Shown in pieces: positions 17,164-24,315 of a stretch of DNA of 64,000 bases; the first letter of the stretch is position 1, and each line of letters starts with the position of its first letter. The DNA is taken from assembly GCF_000737325.1 (NCBI RefSeq), contig NZ_CP011125.1, forward strand, positions 806,001 to 870,000, written 5' to 3'. The translations under genes and the position numbers were made by a program. The notes beneath the pieces are model-generated. The model had not been told where the DNA came from, did no database searches, and saw only the letters and a program-made list of their open reading frames with translations. The stretch comes from Sandaracinus amylolyticus. GTDB taxonomy: Bacteria; Myxococcota_A; Polyangia; Polyangiales; Sandaracinaceae.

Positions 17164-17613
17164 TCAGAGGTGGCGGGTGCGCGCGGGCGGACGATCCCAC
17201 GCGTCGTTCGCGCCGTCCTCGTAGGTGATCGGCGCGCGCTCGAGCTCCTCCGGCGTCGCATCGTCGAGGCACGCGATGTTGACGGCGTAGAAGTCCCCGC
17301 CGAGCTGCTCCATCGACGCGCTCGCGTACGTCGTGACACCGCACGCCTTGCAGAAGCGGTGGTGGATGGCCCGCGTGCCGAACAGATAGTCGCCGAGCAC
17401 CTCGTCTCCCGCGGTCGCGCGGAAGTCCTTCGCGCGCACGAAGCCTTTCCACATGCGCGTCTTCAGGCAGTACGTGCAGTCGCATCGGAAGGTCGAAGTC
17501 CACCACACGCCGGGCAGCTCCGGCGCCGATCGCTGCTCCGCAGGTGCGAGATCGAGGTCGCACTCGAACCGGACCGCGCCGCAGTGACAGCTGCCTCGAT
17601 ACGTCTTCTTCAT
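17164..17613 (-). CDS. GFA-family zinc protein (glutathione-dependent formaldehyde-activating-like)
   Basis: 149 residues, the usual GFA domain size. The zinc ligands are visible as SCHCGAV near residue 10, CDCTYC in the middle and FCKACGV toward the end. The family includes glutathione-formaldehyde adduct enzymes, but most members are uncharacterised, so the substrate is open. ATG 17613 has GGAGGA upstream; the long upstream extension in the same frame is antisense to the persulfide dioxygenase and is rejected. It is divergent from that gene, and a thiol-related role for both is plausible. Confidence 0.85.
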   Translation of the reverse strand: MKKTYRGSCHCGAVRFECDLDLAPAEQRSAPELPGVWWTSTFRCDCTYCLKTRMWKGFVRAKDFRATAGDEVLGDYLFGTRAIHHRFCKACGVTTYASASMEQLGGDFYAVNIACLDDATPEELERAPITYEDGANDAWDRPPARTRHL

Positions 17614-17669
17614 TCGATCCTCCAGCGTTCGTCGAGCCGCGGCGAGGACGCCGCGACGAGGCTTGGACG

Positions 17670-17688
17670 GATCTCGCGGCGCGAGATC
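17670..17688. promoter_or_regulatory. Perfect 8-bp inverted repeat, possible activator site
   Basis: GATCTCGC (17670-17677) and GCGAGATC (17681-17688) are separated by GGC. The centre lies about 66 bp upstream of the -12 element of the sigma-54 promoter match at 17732, a usual distance for an enhancer-binding protein. Binding is an inference. Confidence 0.4.
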
Positions 17689-17731
17689 ATCGGTCTCGTC
17701 GATCGATCGGGGGACGCGCACTGCGCGGCTC

Positions 17732-17747
17732 TGGCACCCGCGTTGCT
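17732..17747 (+). promoter_or_regulatory. Sigma-54 promoter match upstream of the persulfide dioxygenase
   Basis: TGGCACCCGCGTTGCT fits the -24/-12 consensus (TGGCAC-N5-TTGCW), with exactly 10 bp between the invariant GG and GC. Transcription would start near 17758, giving a ~18-nt leader that contains the GGGAGGAGG ribosome site before ATG 17776. Related persulfide dioxygenase genes are known in other bacteria to be driven by sulfane-sulfur-responsive sigma-54 activators (FisR). Confidence 0.6.
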
Positions 17748-17775
17748 GGAGCAAGCGCGGGAGGAGGCCGCCGCC

Positions 17776-18876
17776 ATGCTGTTCCGGCAGCTCTTCGATC
17801 TCGAGTCGTCGACCTACACGTACCTGCTCGCCGACGAAGACACGCGCGAGGCCGTGCTCATCGATCCGGTGCTCGAGCAGGTCGAGCGCGACCTCTCGTT
17901 GGTGCGCGAGCTCGATCTGCGCCTCGTCTACGTGCTCGACACGCACGTCCATGCGGATCACGTGACGGGCGCCGGCGCGGTCCGGGAGCGCACGCGCGCG
18001 AGATCCGTGTTGTCGGAGCGCTCGGGCGCGGGCTGCGCGGACGTCTTCGTCAAAGAGGGCGACGTGATCCGGTTCGGACGCCACGCCCTCGAGGTGCGCG
18101 AGACACCCGGCCACACGAACGGCTGCGTGACCTACGTGACCGCGGATCACACGATGGCGTTCACCGGCGACGCGCTGCTGGTGCGCGGCTCCGGACGCAC
18201 CGACTTCCAGCAGGGCAGTCCGCACGCGCTCTATCACTCGGTGCACGAGAAGATCTTCTCGCTGCCCGACGGATGCCTGCTCTATCCCGCGCACGACTAC
18301 AAGGGTCGCACCGTGACCAGCGTCGCCGAGGAGAAGCGCTTCAATCCGCGCCTCGGAGGCGGAAAGAGCGAGCCCGAGTTCGTCGACATCATGGAGCACC
18401 TGCAGCTCGCCTATCCGAAGAAGATCGATGTCGCGGTGCCCGCGAACCTGCACTGCGGGCTTCCCGAGCCCGCGCACCGCGAGCCCGAGCACGCATCGAC
18501 GTGGGCCCCGGTCGAGACGAGCGCGGGCGGGATCCCCGAGGTCACGCCCGAGTGGGTCGCTTCGAACCGGAGCGCCGCGCGCGTCGTCGACGTGCGCGAG
18601 CCGATCGAGCTCTCGAGCGAGCTCGGGCACATCCCGGGCGTCGAGCACGTGCCGCTCGCCGCGGTGCCGAGCGTCGCGCAGCGCTGGTCGCGCGATCGGC
18701 CGGTCGTGCTGGTGTGTCGATCCGGCGGGCGCTCGGGCAAGGCGGCGCTGCAGCTGCGCGACATGGGGTTTCGCGACGTCGCGTCGATCCGCGGAGGGAT
18801 GACCGCTTGGAACGCGGCGAAGCTGCCGATCGAGCGGCGCCCGATCGCGGCGTACCCGCCGTCGCCGCAGGGGTGA
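17776..18876 (+). CDS. Persulfide dioxygenase (ETHE1-like) fused to rhodanese
   Basis: 366 residues in two parts. Residues 1-240 form a metallo-beta-lactamase-fold domain of the ETHE1 type, with [21 protein letters not shown] and YPAHDYKG as iron-ligand segments. Residues about 260-360 form a rhodanese domain with catalytic Cys314 in [13 protein letters not shown]1 enzymes oxidise glutathione persulfide to sulfite, and the fused rhodanese can move sulfane sulfur between glutathione and thiosulfate. ATG 17776 follows a GGGAGGAGG ribosome site, and a sigma-54-type promoter lies just upstream. Divergent from the GFA gene. No sulfide:quinone reductase gene is in view, so the source of persulfide is unknown. 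Confidence 0.9.
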   Translation: MLFRQLFDLESSTYTYLLADEDTREAVLIDPVLEQVERDLSLVRELDLRLVYVLDTHVHADHVTGAGAVRERTRARSVLSERSGAGCADVFVKEGDVIRFGRHALEVRETPGHTNGCVTYVTADHTMAFTGDALLVRGSGRTDFQQGSPHALYHSVHEKIFSLPDGCLLYPAHDYKGRTVTSVAEEKRFNPRLGGGKSEPEFVDIMEHLQLAYPKKIDVAVPANLHCGLPEPAHREPEHASTWAPVETSAGGIPEVTPEWVASNRSAARVVDVREPIELSSELGHIPGVEHVPLAAVPSVAQRWSRDRPVVLVCRSGGRSGKAALQLRDMGFRDVASIRGGMTAWNAAKLPIERRPIAAYPPSPQG

Positions 18877-18911
18877 AACGACGTTTCACGCACGGTGAAA
18901 CGCTGTTTCAC
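18873..18911. terminator. Two tandem GTGAAACnnnGTTTCAC hairpins at a convergent junction
   Basis: GTGAAACGACGTTTCAC (18873-18889) and GTGAAACGCTGTTTCAC (18895-18911) are both perfect 7-bp inverted repeats with 3-nt loops. The first includes the dioxygenase stop (18874-18876); the second includes the stop of the reverse CopD-like gene. They share the core seen at 16999 and 17107. The likely role is bidirectional termination. Confidence 0.55.
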
Positions 18912-19381
18912 ATCCCGAAGTGCATGAGCACCATGCAGGTCAGCACGACGAGGAACCCGCTGGTGACGAGCGCGCCCTCGACGGCGACCCGACGCGACGC
19001 GCCGTCGCGCAGCCGGTCGCCGTCCCACACGCGCGCTTCGAGGGTGCGCGAGGCGATCGCGCCGTGCGCCGAGAGCGCCAGCGAGACCACGAGCGCGACC
19101 AGGAACGTCGCCCCGTAGGGCGTCGCGAGGTGGCTCCACGAGCGCACCACGCCGAGCGCGGTGCCGCGCAGCAGACCGAGCGCGAGCGTGCACGTCCCCG
19201 CGATCGCCATCGTCGGCCCGAGCACGCGCGCGATCTCGCGATACGTCTCGCGCGCTTCGCGCGGCGGTCTTCGCAGGAGCGCGGGCCAGCACGCGAGCGA
19301 GAAGAGCACCGAGCCTCCGAGCCAGGTCACGCCCGCGAGCACGTGGAGCGCGTGCGTGAGCAGCACCCACGGCACGCTCAC
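18908..19381 (-). CDS. Small CopD-like integral membrane protein
   Basis: 157 residues with about four hydrophobic helices: LLTHALHVLAGVTWLGGSVL, MAIAGTCTLALGLL, ATFLVALVVSLAL and VTSGFLVVLTCMVLMHF. The opening HALHVLAGVTWLGG is typical of CopD/DUF2269-type membrane proteins, which keep conserved histidines near the membrane surface. Metal or haem binding is a family-based guess only. The GTG start at 19381 has GGAGG upstream and overlaps the stop of the SDR gene (GTGA), so the two are translationally coupled. The 3' end sits in the GTTTCAC hairpin pair. Confidence 0.7.
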   Translation of the reverse strand: MSVPWVLLTHALHVLAGVTWLGGSVLFSLACWPALLRRPPREARETYREIARVLGPTMAIAGTCTLALGLLRGTALGVVRSWSHLATPYGATFLVALVVSLALSAHGAIASRTLEARVWDGDRLRDGASRRVAVEGALVTSGFLVVLTCMVLMHFGM

Positions 19382-20010
19382 GACGACCTCCGATCCGGGC
19401 CCGAGACACCGAGCGCGCGCCCGACGAGCCTCGGGTCCGCGACCGCGTCGAGCAGGGCCATCGCGTAGTCGGCGCGATCGAGCGTCCACGCGCCGCCGGT
19501 CGCGTCGGCTTCGAAGTCGGTGTGCACGCGGCCGCGCGGTGCGCCGTCTCCGAGGCGCGTCGCGCGCACGATCGTCCAGTCGAGGCCGCTCTCTTCGACG
19601 AGCGTCTCCTGGCGCACGAGATCGCAGTAGACGTGGCGGAAGAACAGCCACGCGAGCGCGACCGCGAGCCACGGCCGCGTCGCGACCACCGAGCGGCTGC
19701 TGGTCGTCACGAGGCGCGACACGCTGGCGCTCCGCATCGCGGAGACGAGCGCGCGGGTCACGTCGCTCGCGCTGCGGGTCGGACCGAGACCCTCGCCCGC
19801 CACGATCGAGATCACCGCGTCCTGGCCCTCGAGCGCGGTGCGAAGCGCGCGCGGATCGCGCCCGTCGCCCACGACGACGCGCACGCCGGGAGAGCCCGCG
19901 AGCACGTCGGCACGCCGGCCGAACGCGGTCACCGCGTGCCCGCGGCGGATCGCCTGCTCCACGACGTGACGACCGGTGCGACCGCTCGCGCCGATCACGA
20001 CGATGTTCAT
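19378..20010 (-). CDS. NAD(P)-binding atypical SDR / NmrA-like protein
   Basis: 210 residues beginning MNIVVIGASGRTGRHVVEQA, the GxxGxxG NAD(P)-binding motif of atypical short-chain dehydrogenases. WTIVRATRLGDG matches the usual C-terminal segment of this family, which acts as redox sensor, epimerase-like or flavin/quinone-linked reductase. No catalytic YxxxK is evident, so a sensing or non-classical role is possible. First gene of a two-gene operon with the CopD-like protein (GTGA overlap). It is divergent from a MarR regulator with an 81 bp gap holding tandem 16-bp repeats, and MarR probably controls this operon. Confidence 0.82.
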   Translation of the reverse strand: MNIVVIGASGRTGRHVVEQAIRRGHAVTAFGRRADVLAGSPGVRVVVGDGRDPRALRTALEGQDAVISIVAGEGLGPTRSASDVTRALVSAMRSASVSRLVTTSSRSVVATRPWLAVALAWLFFRHVYCDLVRQETLVEESGLDWTIVRATRLGDGAPRGRVHTDFEADATGGAWTLDRADYAMALLDAVADPRLVGRALGVSGPDRRSS

Positions 20011-20060
20011 CTCCGATCCTCCTGCGCGCCTCGACGTGAGGCATTCTTCGAGAGGTCCGC

Positions 20061-20092
20061 TCGTCGAATCTCTCGATCGTCGAAAGGTTCGA
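20061..20092. promoter_or_regulatory. Two tandem 16-bp repeats, likely MarR operator
   Basis: TCGTCGAATCTCTCGA (20061-20076) is followed directly by TCGTCGAAAGGTTCGA (20077-20092). Each unit carries TCGA motifs that give local dyad symmetry. They occupy the SDR-MarR divergent region and end at the MarR start codon, a typical place for an autoregulatory MarR site. Confidence 0.45.
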
Positions 20093-20613
20093 TGGTCGAG
20101 ACGTATGGTGGAGCGAGAGACTTGTCAACTCGAAAGCCGAAGGTGTCTCCGGCGCGGCGGGCCCTGATCGAGGCAGCGATGCTCGCGGGACGCGAGAGCA
20201 GCACGGCCGGCGTGCTGCTCCACACCGCGATCGCCGAGAGCGTCGGGCTCAGCGCGACGGACGAGAAGACGATCGAGATCCTCGCGCGCCTCGGTCCGCT
20301 GAGCGCGGGGGAGATCGCGCAGCACACCGGGCTCGCGAGCGCGTCCGTCACGAGCTTGATCGATCGTCTCGAGGAGCGCGGGCTCGTGCGGCGGGTGCGC
20401 GACGCCGTCGATCGACGGCGCGTGATGGTCGAGGTCGCGCCCGAGAAGAGCGCAGAGCTCGGCGCGATGTTCGAGCCGATCCGTCGCGAGATGGAGACGC
20501 TGCTCGCGAAGTACGACGACGCACAGCTCGCGGCGATCGCCGACTACCTGTCGCGCGCGGCGGCGTGGTCGCGCGAGCACGCCGCGGCGCTGCGCGCGCG
20601 GAGAGGACGTTGA
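20092..20613 (+). CDS. MarR-family transcriptional regulator
   Basis: 173 residues. The winged-helix core (about 60-130) includes LGPLSAGEIAQHTGLASASVTSLIDRLEERGLVRR and the wing RDAVDRRRVMVEV, diagnostic for MarR. C-terminal helices for dimerisation follow. MarR proteins usually repress a divergent operon and release on binding phenolic or oxidising ligands; here the divergent SDR/CopD-like pair is the obvious target. ATG 20092 is used, with AAAGG a few bases upstream. The first ~25 residues are unconserved and the start could be slightly further in. The stop lies in a hairpin shared with the convergent ArsR gene. Confidence 0.88.
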   Translation: MVETYGGARDLSTRKPKVSPARRALIEAAMLAGRESSTAGVLLHTAIAESVGLSATDEKTIEILARLGPLSAGEIAQHTGLASASVTSLIDRLEERGLVRRVRDAVDRRRVMVEVAPEKSAELGAMFEPIRREMETLLAKYDDAQLAAIADYLSRAAAWSREHAAALRARRGR

Positions 20614-20647
20614 GGTCGAGCGCGACCCGACCTCAGTCGCGCTCGAC
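20611..20647. terminator. Two overlapping, mutually exclusive hairpins at a convergent junction
   Basis: TGAGGTCG (20611-20618) pairs perfectly with 20628-20635, both arms ending in stop codons. GTCGAGCGCGAC (20615-20626) also pairs perfectly with 20636-20647 (12 bp, 9-nt loop). The structures overlap and cannot form together. The likely role is termination of both the MarR and ArsR genes. Confidence 0.5.
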
Positions 20648-20980
20648 GTGCGCCGCCAGGCGATCGAGGGCGTCGTCCCACGCCGCCGAGATGCGATCGA
20701 GCGCGCGTCGCGCGGTCTCGAGCTCGCGCGGGTGCAGCTCGTAGACGCTCTCGCGTCCTTGGCGCGCGCTGCGCACGAGGCCCGCGGTCTCGAGCACGAG
20801 CAGGTGCTTCGAGATCGCCTGGCGCGTGACGCCCGAGCCCTCGGTGAGGCGCGCGATCGACGCCGGCCCGCCGGTGCCGAGACGCGCGACGATGCGCAGG
20901 CGCGTCTCGTCGCCGAGCGCCGCGAACACCGGCGCAGCAGCGCGCAGCTCGCGCGCGGTCGAGCGCTCAGCCCTCGACAT
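20633..20980 (-). CDS. ArsR-family transcriptional regulator (module 1)
   Basis: 115 residues with a single winged-helix domain: FAALGDETRLRIVARL, then recognition helix GVTRQAISKHLLVLETAGLV and wing RQGRESVYELHP. No metal-binding ELCVCDL motif is visible, so it belongs to the non-metal ArsR class that commonly pairs with AHSA1/SRPBCC proteins. Its ATG (20980) lies inside the end of the upstream AHSA1 gene (14 bp overlap), so they are co-translated. The perfect palindrome upstream of that operon is its probable autoregulatory site. Confidence 0.88.
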   Translation of the reverse strand: MSRAERSTARELRAAAPVFAALGDETRLRIVARLGTGGPASIARLTEGSGVTRQAISKHLLVLETAGLVRSARQGRESVYELHPRELETARRALDRISAAWDDALDRLAAHVERD

Positions 20981-21425
20981 GGCGCGCGATGTTCTCCAGC
21001 TGAGCCTCCCAGCCGCCGGTGTTCATGCGGTACGCCTCGGCGCGGCGCGCCAGCGGGATGCGGTCGAAGCCGGACTCGGTCGCGACCAACAGCGTGCCGC
21101 CGGGCGCGTCCTCGAGGACGAATTCGACGAGCGTCGGCTCTTCCTTCGAGTAGTCGACCGCGGGATCGACCGCATACGGGTGCCATCGGAGCGCGAAGAG
21201 GCGCTGCGGCTCGATCTTCGTGATCCACATCTCGATGACGAGGTGCGAGTACTCGGGGATCGTGAGACGGCCGCGGACGTGCGCGCCGGGCTCGAACGTC
21301 GTCGCGTCGAGCCGCATGCCGAACCACTGGCCGAGCTCGGCGGGATCCGTGAGCGCGCGCCACACGCGATCACGCGGGGCGCGGAGCAGGCGCTTCTTCT
21401 CGATGCGATCGGTGCTCGACGTCAT
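20967..21425 (-). CDS. AHSA1/SRPBCC-domain protein (module 1)
   Basis: 152 residues with the START-like SRPBCC fold: IEKKRLLRAPRDRVWRALTDPAELGQWFG at the start and TGGWEAQLENIARHVEG at the end are hallmark segments of AHSA1-family proteins. These bind hydrophobic ligands or act as cochaperone-like factors; the ligand here is unknown. It is first in an operon with an ArsR regulator. A promoter-like pair and a perfect palindromic operator lie directly upstream of ATG 21425. A second, more divergent AHSA1-ArsR pair lies at 51762-52723. Confidence 0.87.
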   Translation of the reverse strand: MTSSTDRIEKKRLLRAPRDRVWRALTDPAELGQWFGMRLDATTFEPGAHVRGRLTIPEYSHLVIEMWITKIEPQRLFALRWHPYAVDPAVDYSKEEPTLVEFVLEDAPGGTLLVATESGFDRIPLARRAEAYRMNTGGWEAQLENIARHVEG

Positions 21426-21426
21426 G

Positions 21427-21444
21427 TGCAACCTCCAGGTTGCA
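21427..21444. promoter_or_regulatory. Perfect palindromic operator upstream of AHSA1-ArsR
   Basis: TGCAACCT (21427-21434), CC, AGGTTGCA (21437-21444): an 18-bp perfect dyad lying between the predicted -10 element and the AHSA1 start codon and covering its AGG ribosome site. This placement suits repression by the ArsR protein of the same operon. Confidence 0.6.
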
Positions 21445-21448
21445 TCAA

Positions 21449-21477
21449 CAGATAGGCGACGTCGCGCTGATGGGCAA
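21449..21477 (-). promoter_or_regulatory. Sigma-70-like promoter for the AHSA1-ArsR operon
   Basis: Read on the reverse strand: TTGCCC (21477-21472), a 17-bp spacer, then TATCTG (21454-21449). Both are partial matches to the -35/-10 consensus with ideal spacing. The start of transcription would fall on the palindromic operator. Confidence 0.4.
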
Positions 21478-21507
21478 CCGTTTAATTGCGCATTGCGCGC
21501 GCTCCGA

Positions 21508-22563
21508 TCAGGGCCGCGTCGCCGGGAGTCCTTCGATCCACGCGCGCACGAGCTCGGCGCCTGCTTCGTCGACGAAGTCGCTGGCGTCCGTCGGGCCCGG
21601 CGGCATGTCCCACTCATCGCCCCGATGCAGCATGCGGACGTAGAGCTGACTCGACAGCGGATCGCCGGGAACGACGGCGATCGTCGTGCCGTCGGCGTCG
21701 TGGTGCATCTCGGCCCCGACGGTCGTCCGCACCGCGGGCGCATCGAGCGGATCGACGAGGCCCACCGGGATGCGCAACCGGAGCGCGCGGAAGCGCGAGA
21801 GCGGGTGAGCCGAATCGTGGCAGTGGCCGCAGTTGGCGTGCAGGTAGCCGAGCGCCGACTGCTCGAGCTCGGTGCCGGGGATCGCTGGCCTCGGGGCGAT
21901 CGGGTCGGTGACGAGCGCCGCTGCCTCGAGCTGCACGAGGAAGTCGTCCGGCGCTCCCGTGGCGAGCTGAATCGCGCCGACGCCGTTCAGACCATCGATC
22001 GCGCCCCGGTGGCAGGTGAAGCAGTCGTCGATCGCGGGCACGTCGTGCGGTGTGCCCAGCACGTCGGTGGCGCCTTCGGGGCGAGCGTCCGCGTCCGATC
22101 CGTCGGCGCGCCAGACGTAGGCGACGTTCTCCCAGCGATCGGCCTCGACCTTGTGGAGGAACCGCGTCTCGACGCGGACGCCATCGACACGGAACTCCTT
22201 CCACACGCGGGTGCCGATCGGGAACACCCAGACGTCGGGATCACGCGTGTCGATGCGCGTGCCGGGAGGCAAGTAGATCCACCGCTGCTTCTCGGCGCCA
22301 TCGGCCCACAGCTCGAAGCGCACGCGGAAAGGCATCACGCCCGGTGCAAGCGTCGCGGCAGCCACGTCGTCGTAGAGGCCCGTCTCGGAGAGCACCGACG
22401 GCCCGACGAACGCCTGTCCGGGCGTCGGCCGTGCATCGGCAGGAGCATCCGCACTGGCGTCCTCGCTGGCTCCGGCGTCGGCCCCACCATCGACCGCATC
22501 GACCGCAGGCGTGCACGCCCAGAGGGCACCCGCAGCAATCGCGACCACGGCTCGGGAACACAT
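21508..22563 (-). CDS. Diheme c-type cytochrome-like lipoprotein
   Basis: 351 residues. A lipoprotein signal with lipobox LWAC puts the anchored Cys at residue 17, followed by an Asp/Ala-rich linker. Two haem-c attachment motifs are visible: CFTCH at 181-185 and CGHCH at 245-249. The region before them (FELWADGAEKQRWIYLPPG, FPIGTRVWKEF) matches what I recall of SO2930-type diheme proteins. Its role is probably electron transfer or oxidation at the cell surface or periplasm; the partner is unknown. It lies downstream of the EF-hand membrane protein with a 153 bp gap. No maturation genes are nearby. Confidence 0.8.
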   Translation of the reverse strand: MCSRAVVAIAAGALWACTPAVDAVDGGADAGASEDASADAPADARPTPGQAFVGPSVLSETGLYDDVAAATLAPGVMPFRVRFELWADGAEKQRWIYLPPGTRIDTRDPDVWVFPIGTRVWKEFRVDGVRVETRFLHKVEADRWENVAYVWRADGSDADARPEGATDVLGTPHDVPAIDDCFTCHRGAIDGLNGVGAIQLATGAPDDFLVQLEAAALVTDPIAPRPAIPGTELEQSALGYLHANCGHCHDSAHPLSRFRALRLRIPVGLVDPLDAPAVRTTVGAEMHHDADGTTIAVVPGDPLSSQLYVRMLHRGDEWDMPPGPTDASDFVDEAGAELVRAWIEGLPATRP

Positions 22564-22716
22564 GGGGGCCGACGGTAGCGACGCGCGTCGTCCCGGTCGA
22601 GCGCGAGCTCGCGAGCGGCCTCGGCGGCTCGTTCTGGGGTCGCAGCCGCTGGAGCGCCTCGCGCTCGTTCGTCGTCGGCGATGGGCAGCGGCGACGAGAG
22701 ATGTTGCGACGGCCCT

Positions 22717-24255
22717 TCAGTGCTTCGTGGGTCGCATCGACGCGCAGAACTCGTCCCAGTCGATCGCGCCGCTGCCGTCGAGATCGGCGGCGTCCATCAG
22801 CGCGTCGAGCTCGACCTTGCGCAGCGCGTCCGCGCCGTCCTGCAGCGCGCGCTGGAGCTCGGCGCGCGTGACGTGACCGTCGCCGTCGTCGTCGAGCGCG
22901 CGGAACGCGAGCGCGAGCGCGTGCTCGTCGTCGGGCTCGGGCGCGAACCACGTCGTGAGGAACGCGGCGAGCTCGCGCGGCTCGATGCGGCCGTTGCCGT
23001 CGCGATCGAGCGCGCTCATCAGGCGATCGAGCTCGTGATCGCGCAGCTCGATCCCTTGGCGCGCGAGCAGCGCGCGCAGCTCGTCGCGGCCGAGCGCGCC
23101 CGCACGATCGAGCGCGAAGAGGCTCGCGATCCAGCGCGCGTCGGGCGCGCTCACGTCGGCGCGACGCGGCTGCGGCGGGCGCGAGAGGCGCAGCGTGCGC
23201 AGCGACGCGACGACCGCGAGCCCGAGCCTCGAGCGCACGATCTGCGCGCGCAGCGAGCGCTCCTTGGTGACGAGCCAGAGCAGGAAGCCGACGTCGATCG
23301 CGGCGAACACGAAGGGCGCGAGCGCGGGCGCGAACCGCGAGCACACGTTCGCGAGCCCGGTGTAGAGCGTCACCTGCACGCAGAACATCATGTTGCGCTG
23401 GTGCTCGGTGACCCATCCCTGCAGCCACGCGCGCGGCGTCGCGCGCAGCCAGTACGAGACGTTGCGCGCGACGAGATAGACGTACGCGGGGATCTGGACG
23501 AGGTAGACGATCGCGAACGGGTACGTGTTCGGCGTCTCCGCGGGGCCGCCGCGCGCGAGGCGCATCACCGCCCAGATCGTGAGCCCGATGCCGAGCACGA
23601 CGCTCGAGAGCGGGAGGAAGAGCATCACCGCGCGCATCGAGCGTGGCGGCGGGCGGTTCTTGTAGCGGAGCGCCGCGAGCCCGTGCGCGAGGAAGTCGAT
23701 GACGAGCGACGAGATGAACGCGAACTGCAGATAGAGATAGAGCGAGAAGCCCTGGTTCGTGACGTCGTAGTAGCGAGTCGGCTCGAAGCCGCGCGCGATG
23801 AGGATGTGCCCGCTGTTGATCAGGCCGTCGATCAGGTGGAGCAGCCACACGACGACGAAGACGCGGCCCGCGCGCACGTGCAGCGCGCTGCCCGGGGTCG
23901 CGAGGAGCGGCACGAGGCACGTCGCGAAGAGCAGGATGCCGGTGACGTCGTGCAGGCCGACGAAGAGCTGGAATCCCCAGCGCCATCCGAACGGGTTCGG
24001 GTGGTGGTGGAACGGCGTGACGTGCTCGGTGACGACCTGCGCGCCCGTGGCCCAGGTGGTGGGATACGCGAGCCCGCCCTGCCACGCGAGGAGCATGCAG
24101 ACGATGCTGTGCACGCGCAGCGCGAGGAGGATCGCGAGCACCGCGAGGAACGCGGCGCGCGGCATCGCGCGGTGGTGCTGGCGGAGGCGCAGGAACGCGT
24201 TGCGACGGATGCGGTCGCGCGCGATCTCGCGGAGCACGTGGCCGGGGTCGAGCAC
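22717..24255 (-). CDS. Multi-pass membrane protein with C-terminal EF-hand (calmodulin-like) domain
   Basis: 512 residues. Residues about 30-350 contain roughly eight hydrophobic segments (for example FLAVLAILLALRVHSIVCML, VFVVVWLLHLIDGLI, FVFAAIDVGFLLWLV) with several histidines in or near them. Residues about 383-502 carry four EF-hand loops: a degenerate first (DRAGALGRDEL at 383), then canonical DRDGNGRIEPRE (417), DDDGDGHVTRAE (455) and DLDGSGAIDWDE (491). Calcium binding by the last three is expected from their acidic positions. A membrane function controlled by Ca2+ is an inference. GTG 24255 is the first start; a Met about 30 residues in is possible. Confidence 0.75.
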   Translation of the reverse strand: MLDPGHVLREIARDRIRRNAFLRLRQHHRAMPRAAFLAVLAILLALRVHSIVCMLLAWQGGLAYPTTWATGAQVVTEHVTPFHHHPNPFGWRWGFQLFVGLHDVTGILLFATCLVPLLATPGSALHVRAGRVFVVVWLLHLIDGLINSGHILIARGFEPTRYYDVTNQGFSLYLYLQFAFISSLVIDFLAHGLAALRYKNRPPPRSMRAVMLFLPLSSVVLGIGLTIWAVMRLARGGPAETPNTYPFAIVYLVQIPAYVYLVARNVSYWLRATPRAWLQGWVTEHQRNMMFCVQVTLYTGLANVCSRFAPALAPFVFAAIDVGFLLWLVTKERSLRAQIVRSRLGLAVVASLRTLRLSRPPQPRRADVSAPDARWIASLFALDRAGALGRDELRALLARQGIELRDHELDRLMSALDRDGNGRIEPRELAAFLTTWFAPEPDDEHALALAFRALDDDGDGHVTRAELQRALQDGADALRKVELDALMDAADLDGSGAIDWDEFCASMRPTKH

Positions 24256-24315
24256 GTCGGTGCGCGATGGGTACCGGCGCGGCGCGAGCGGATCAAGACC
24301 GCGAGCGAGGTCGGA

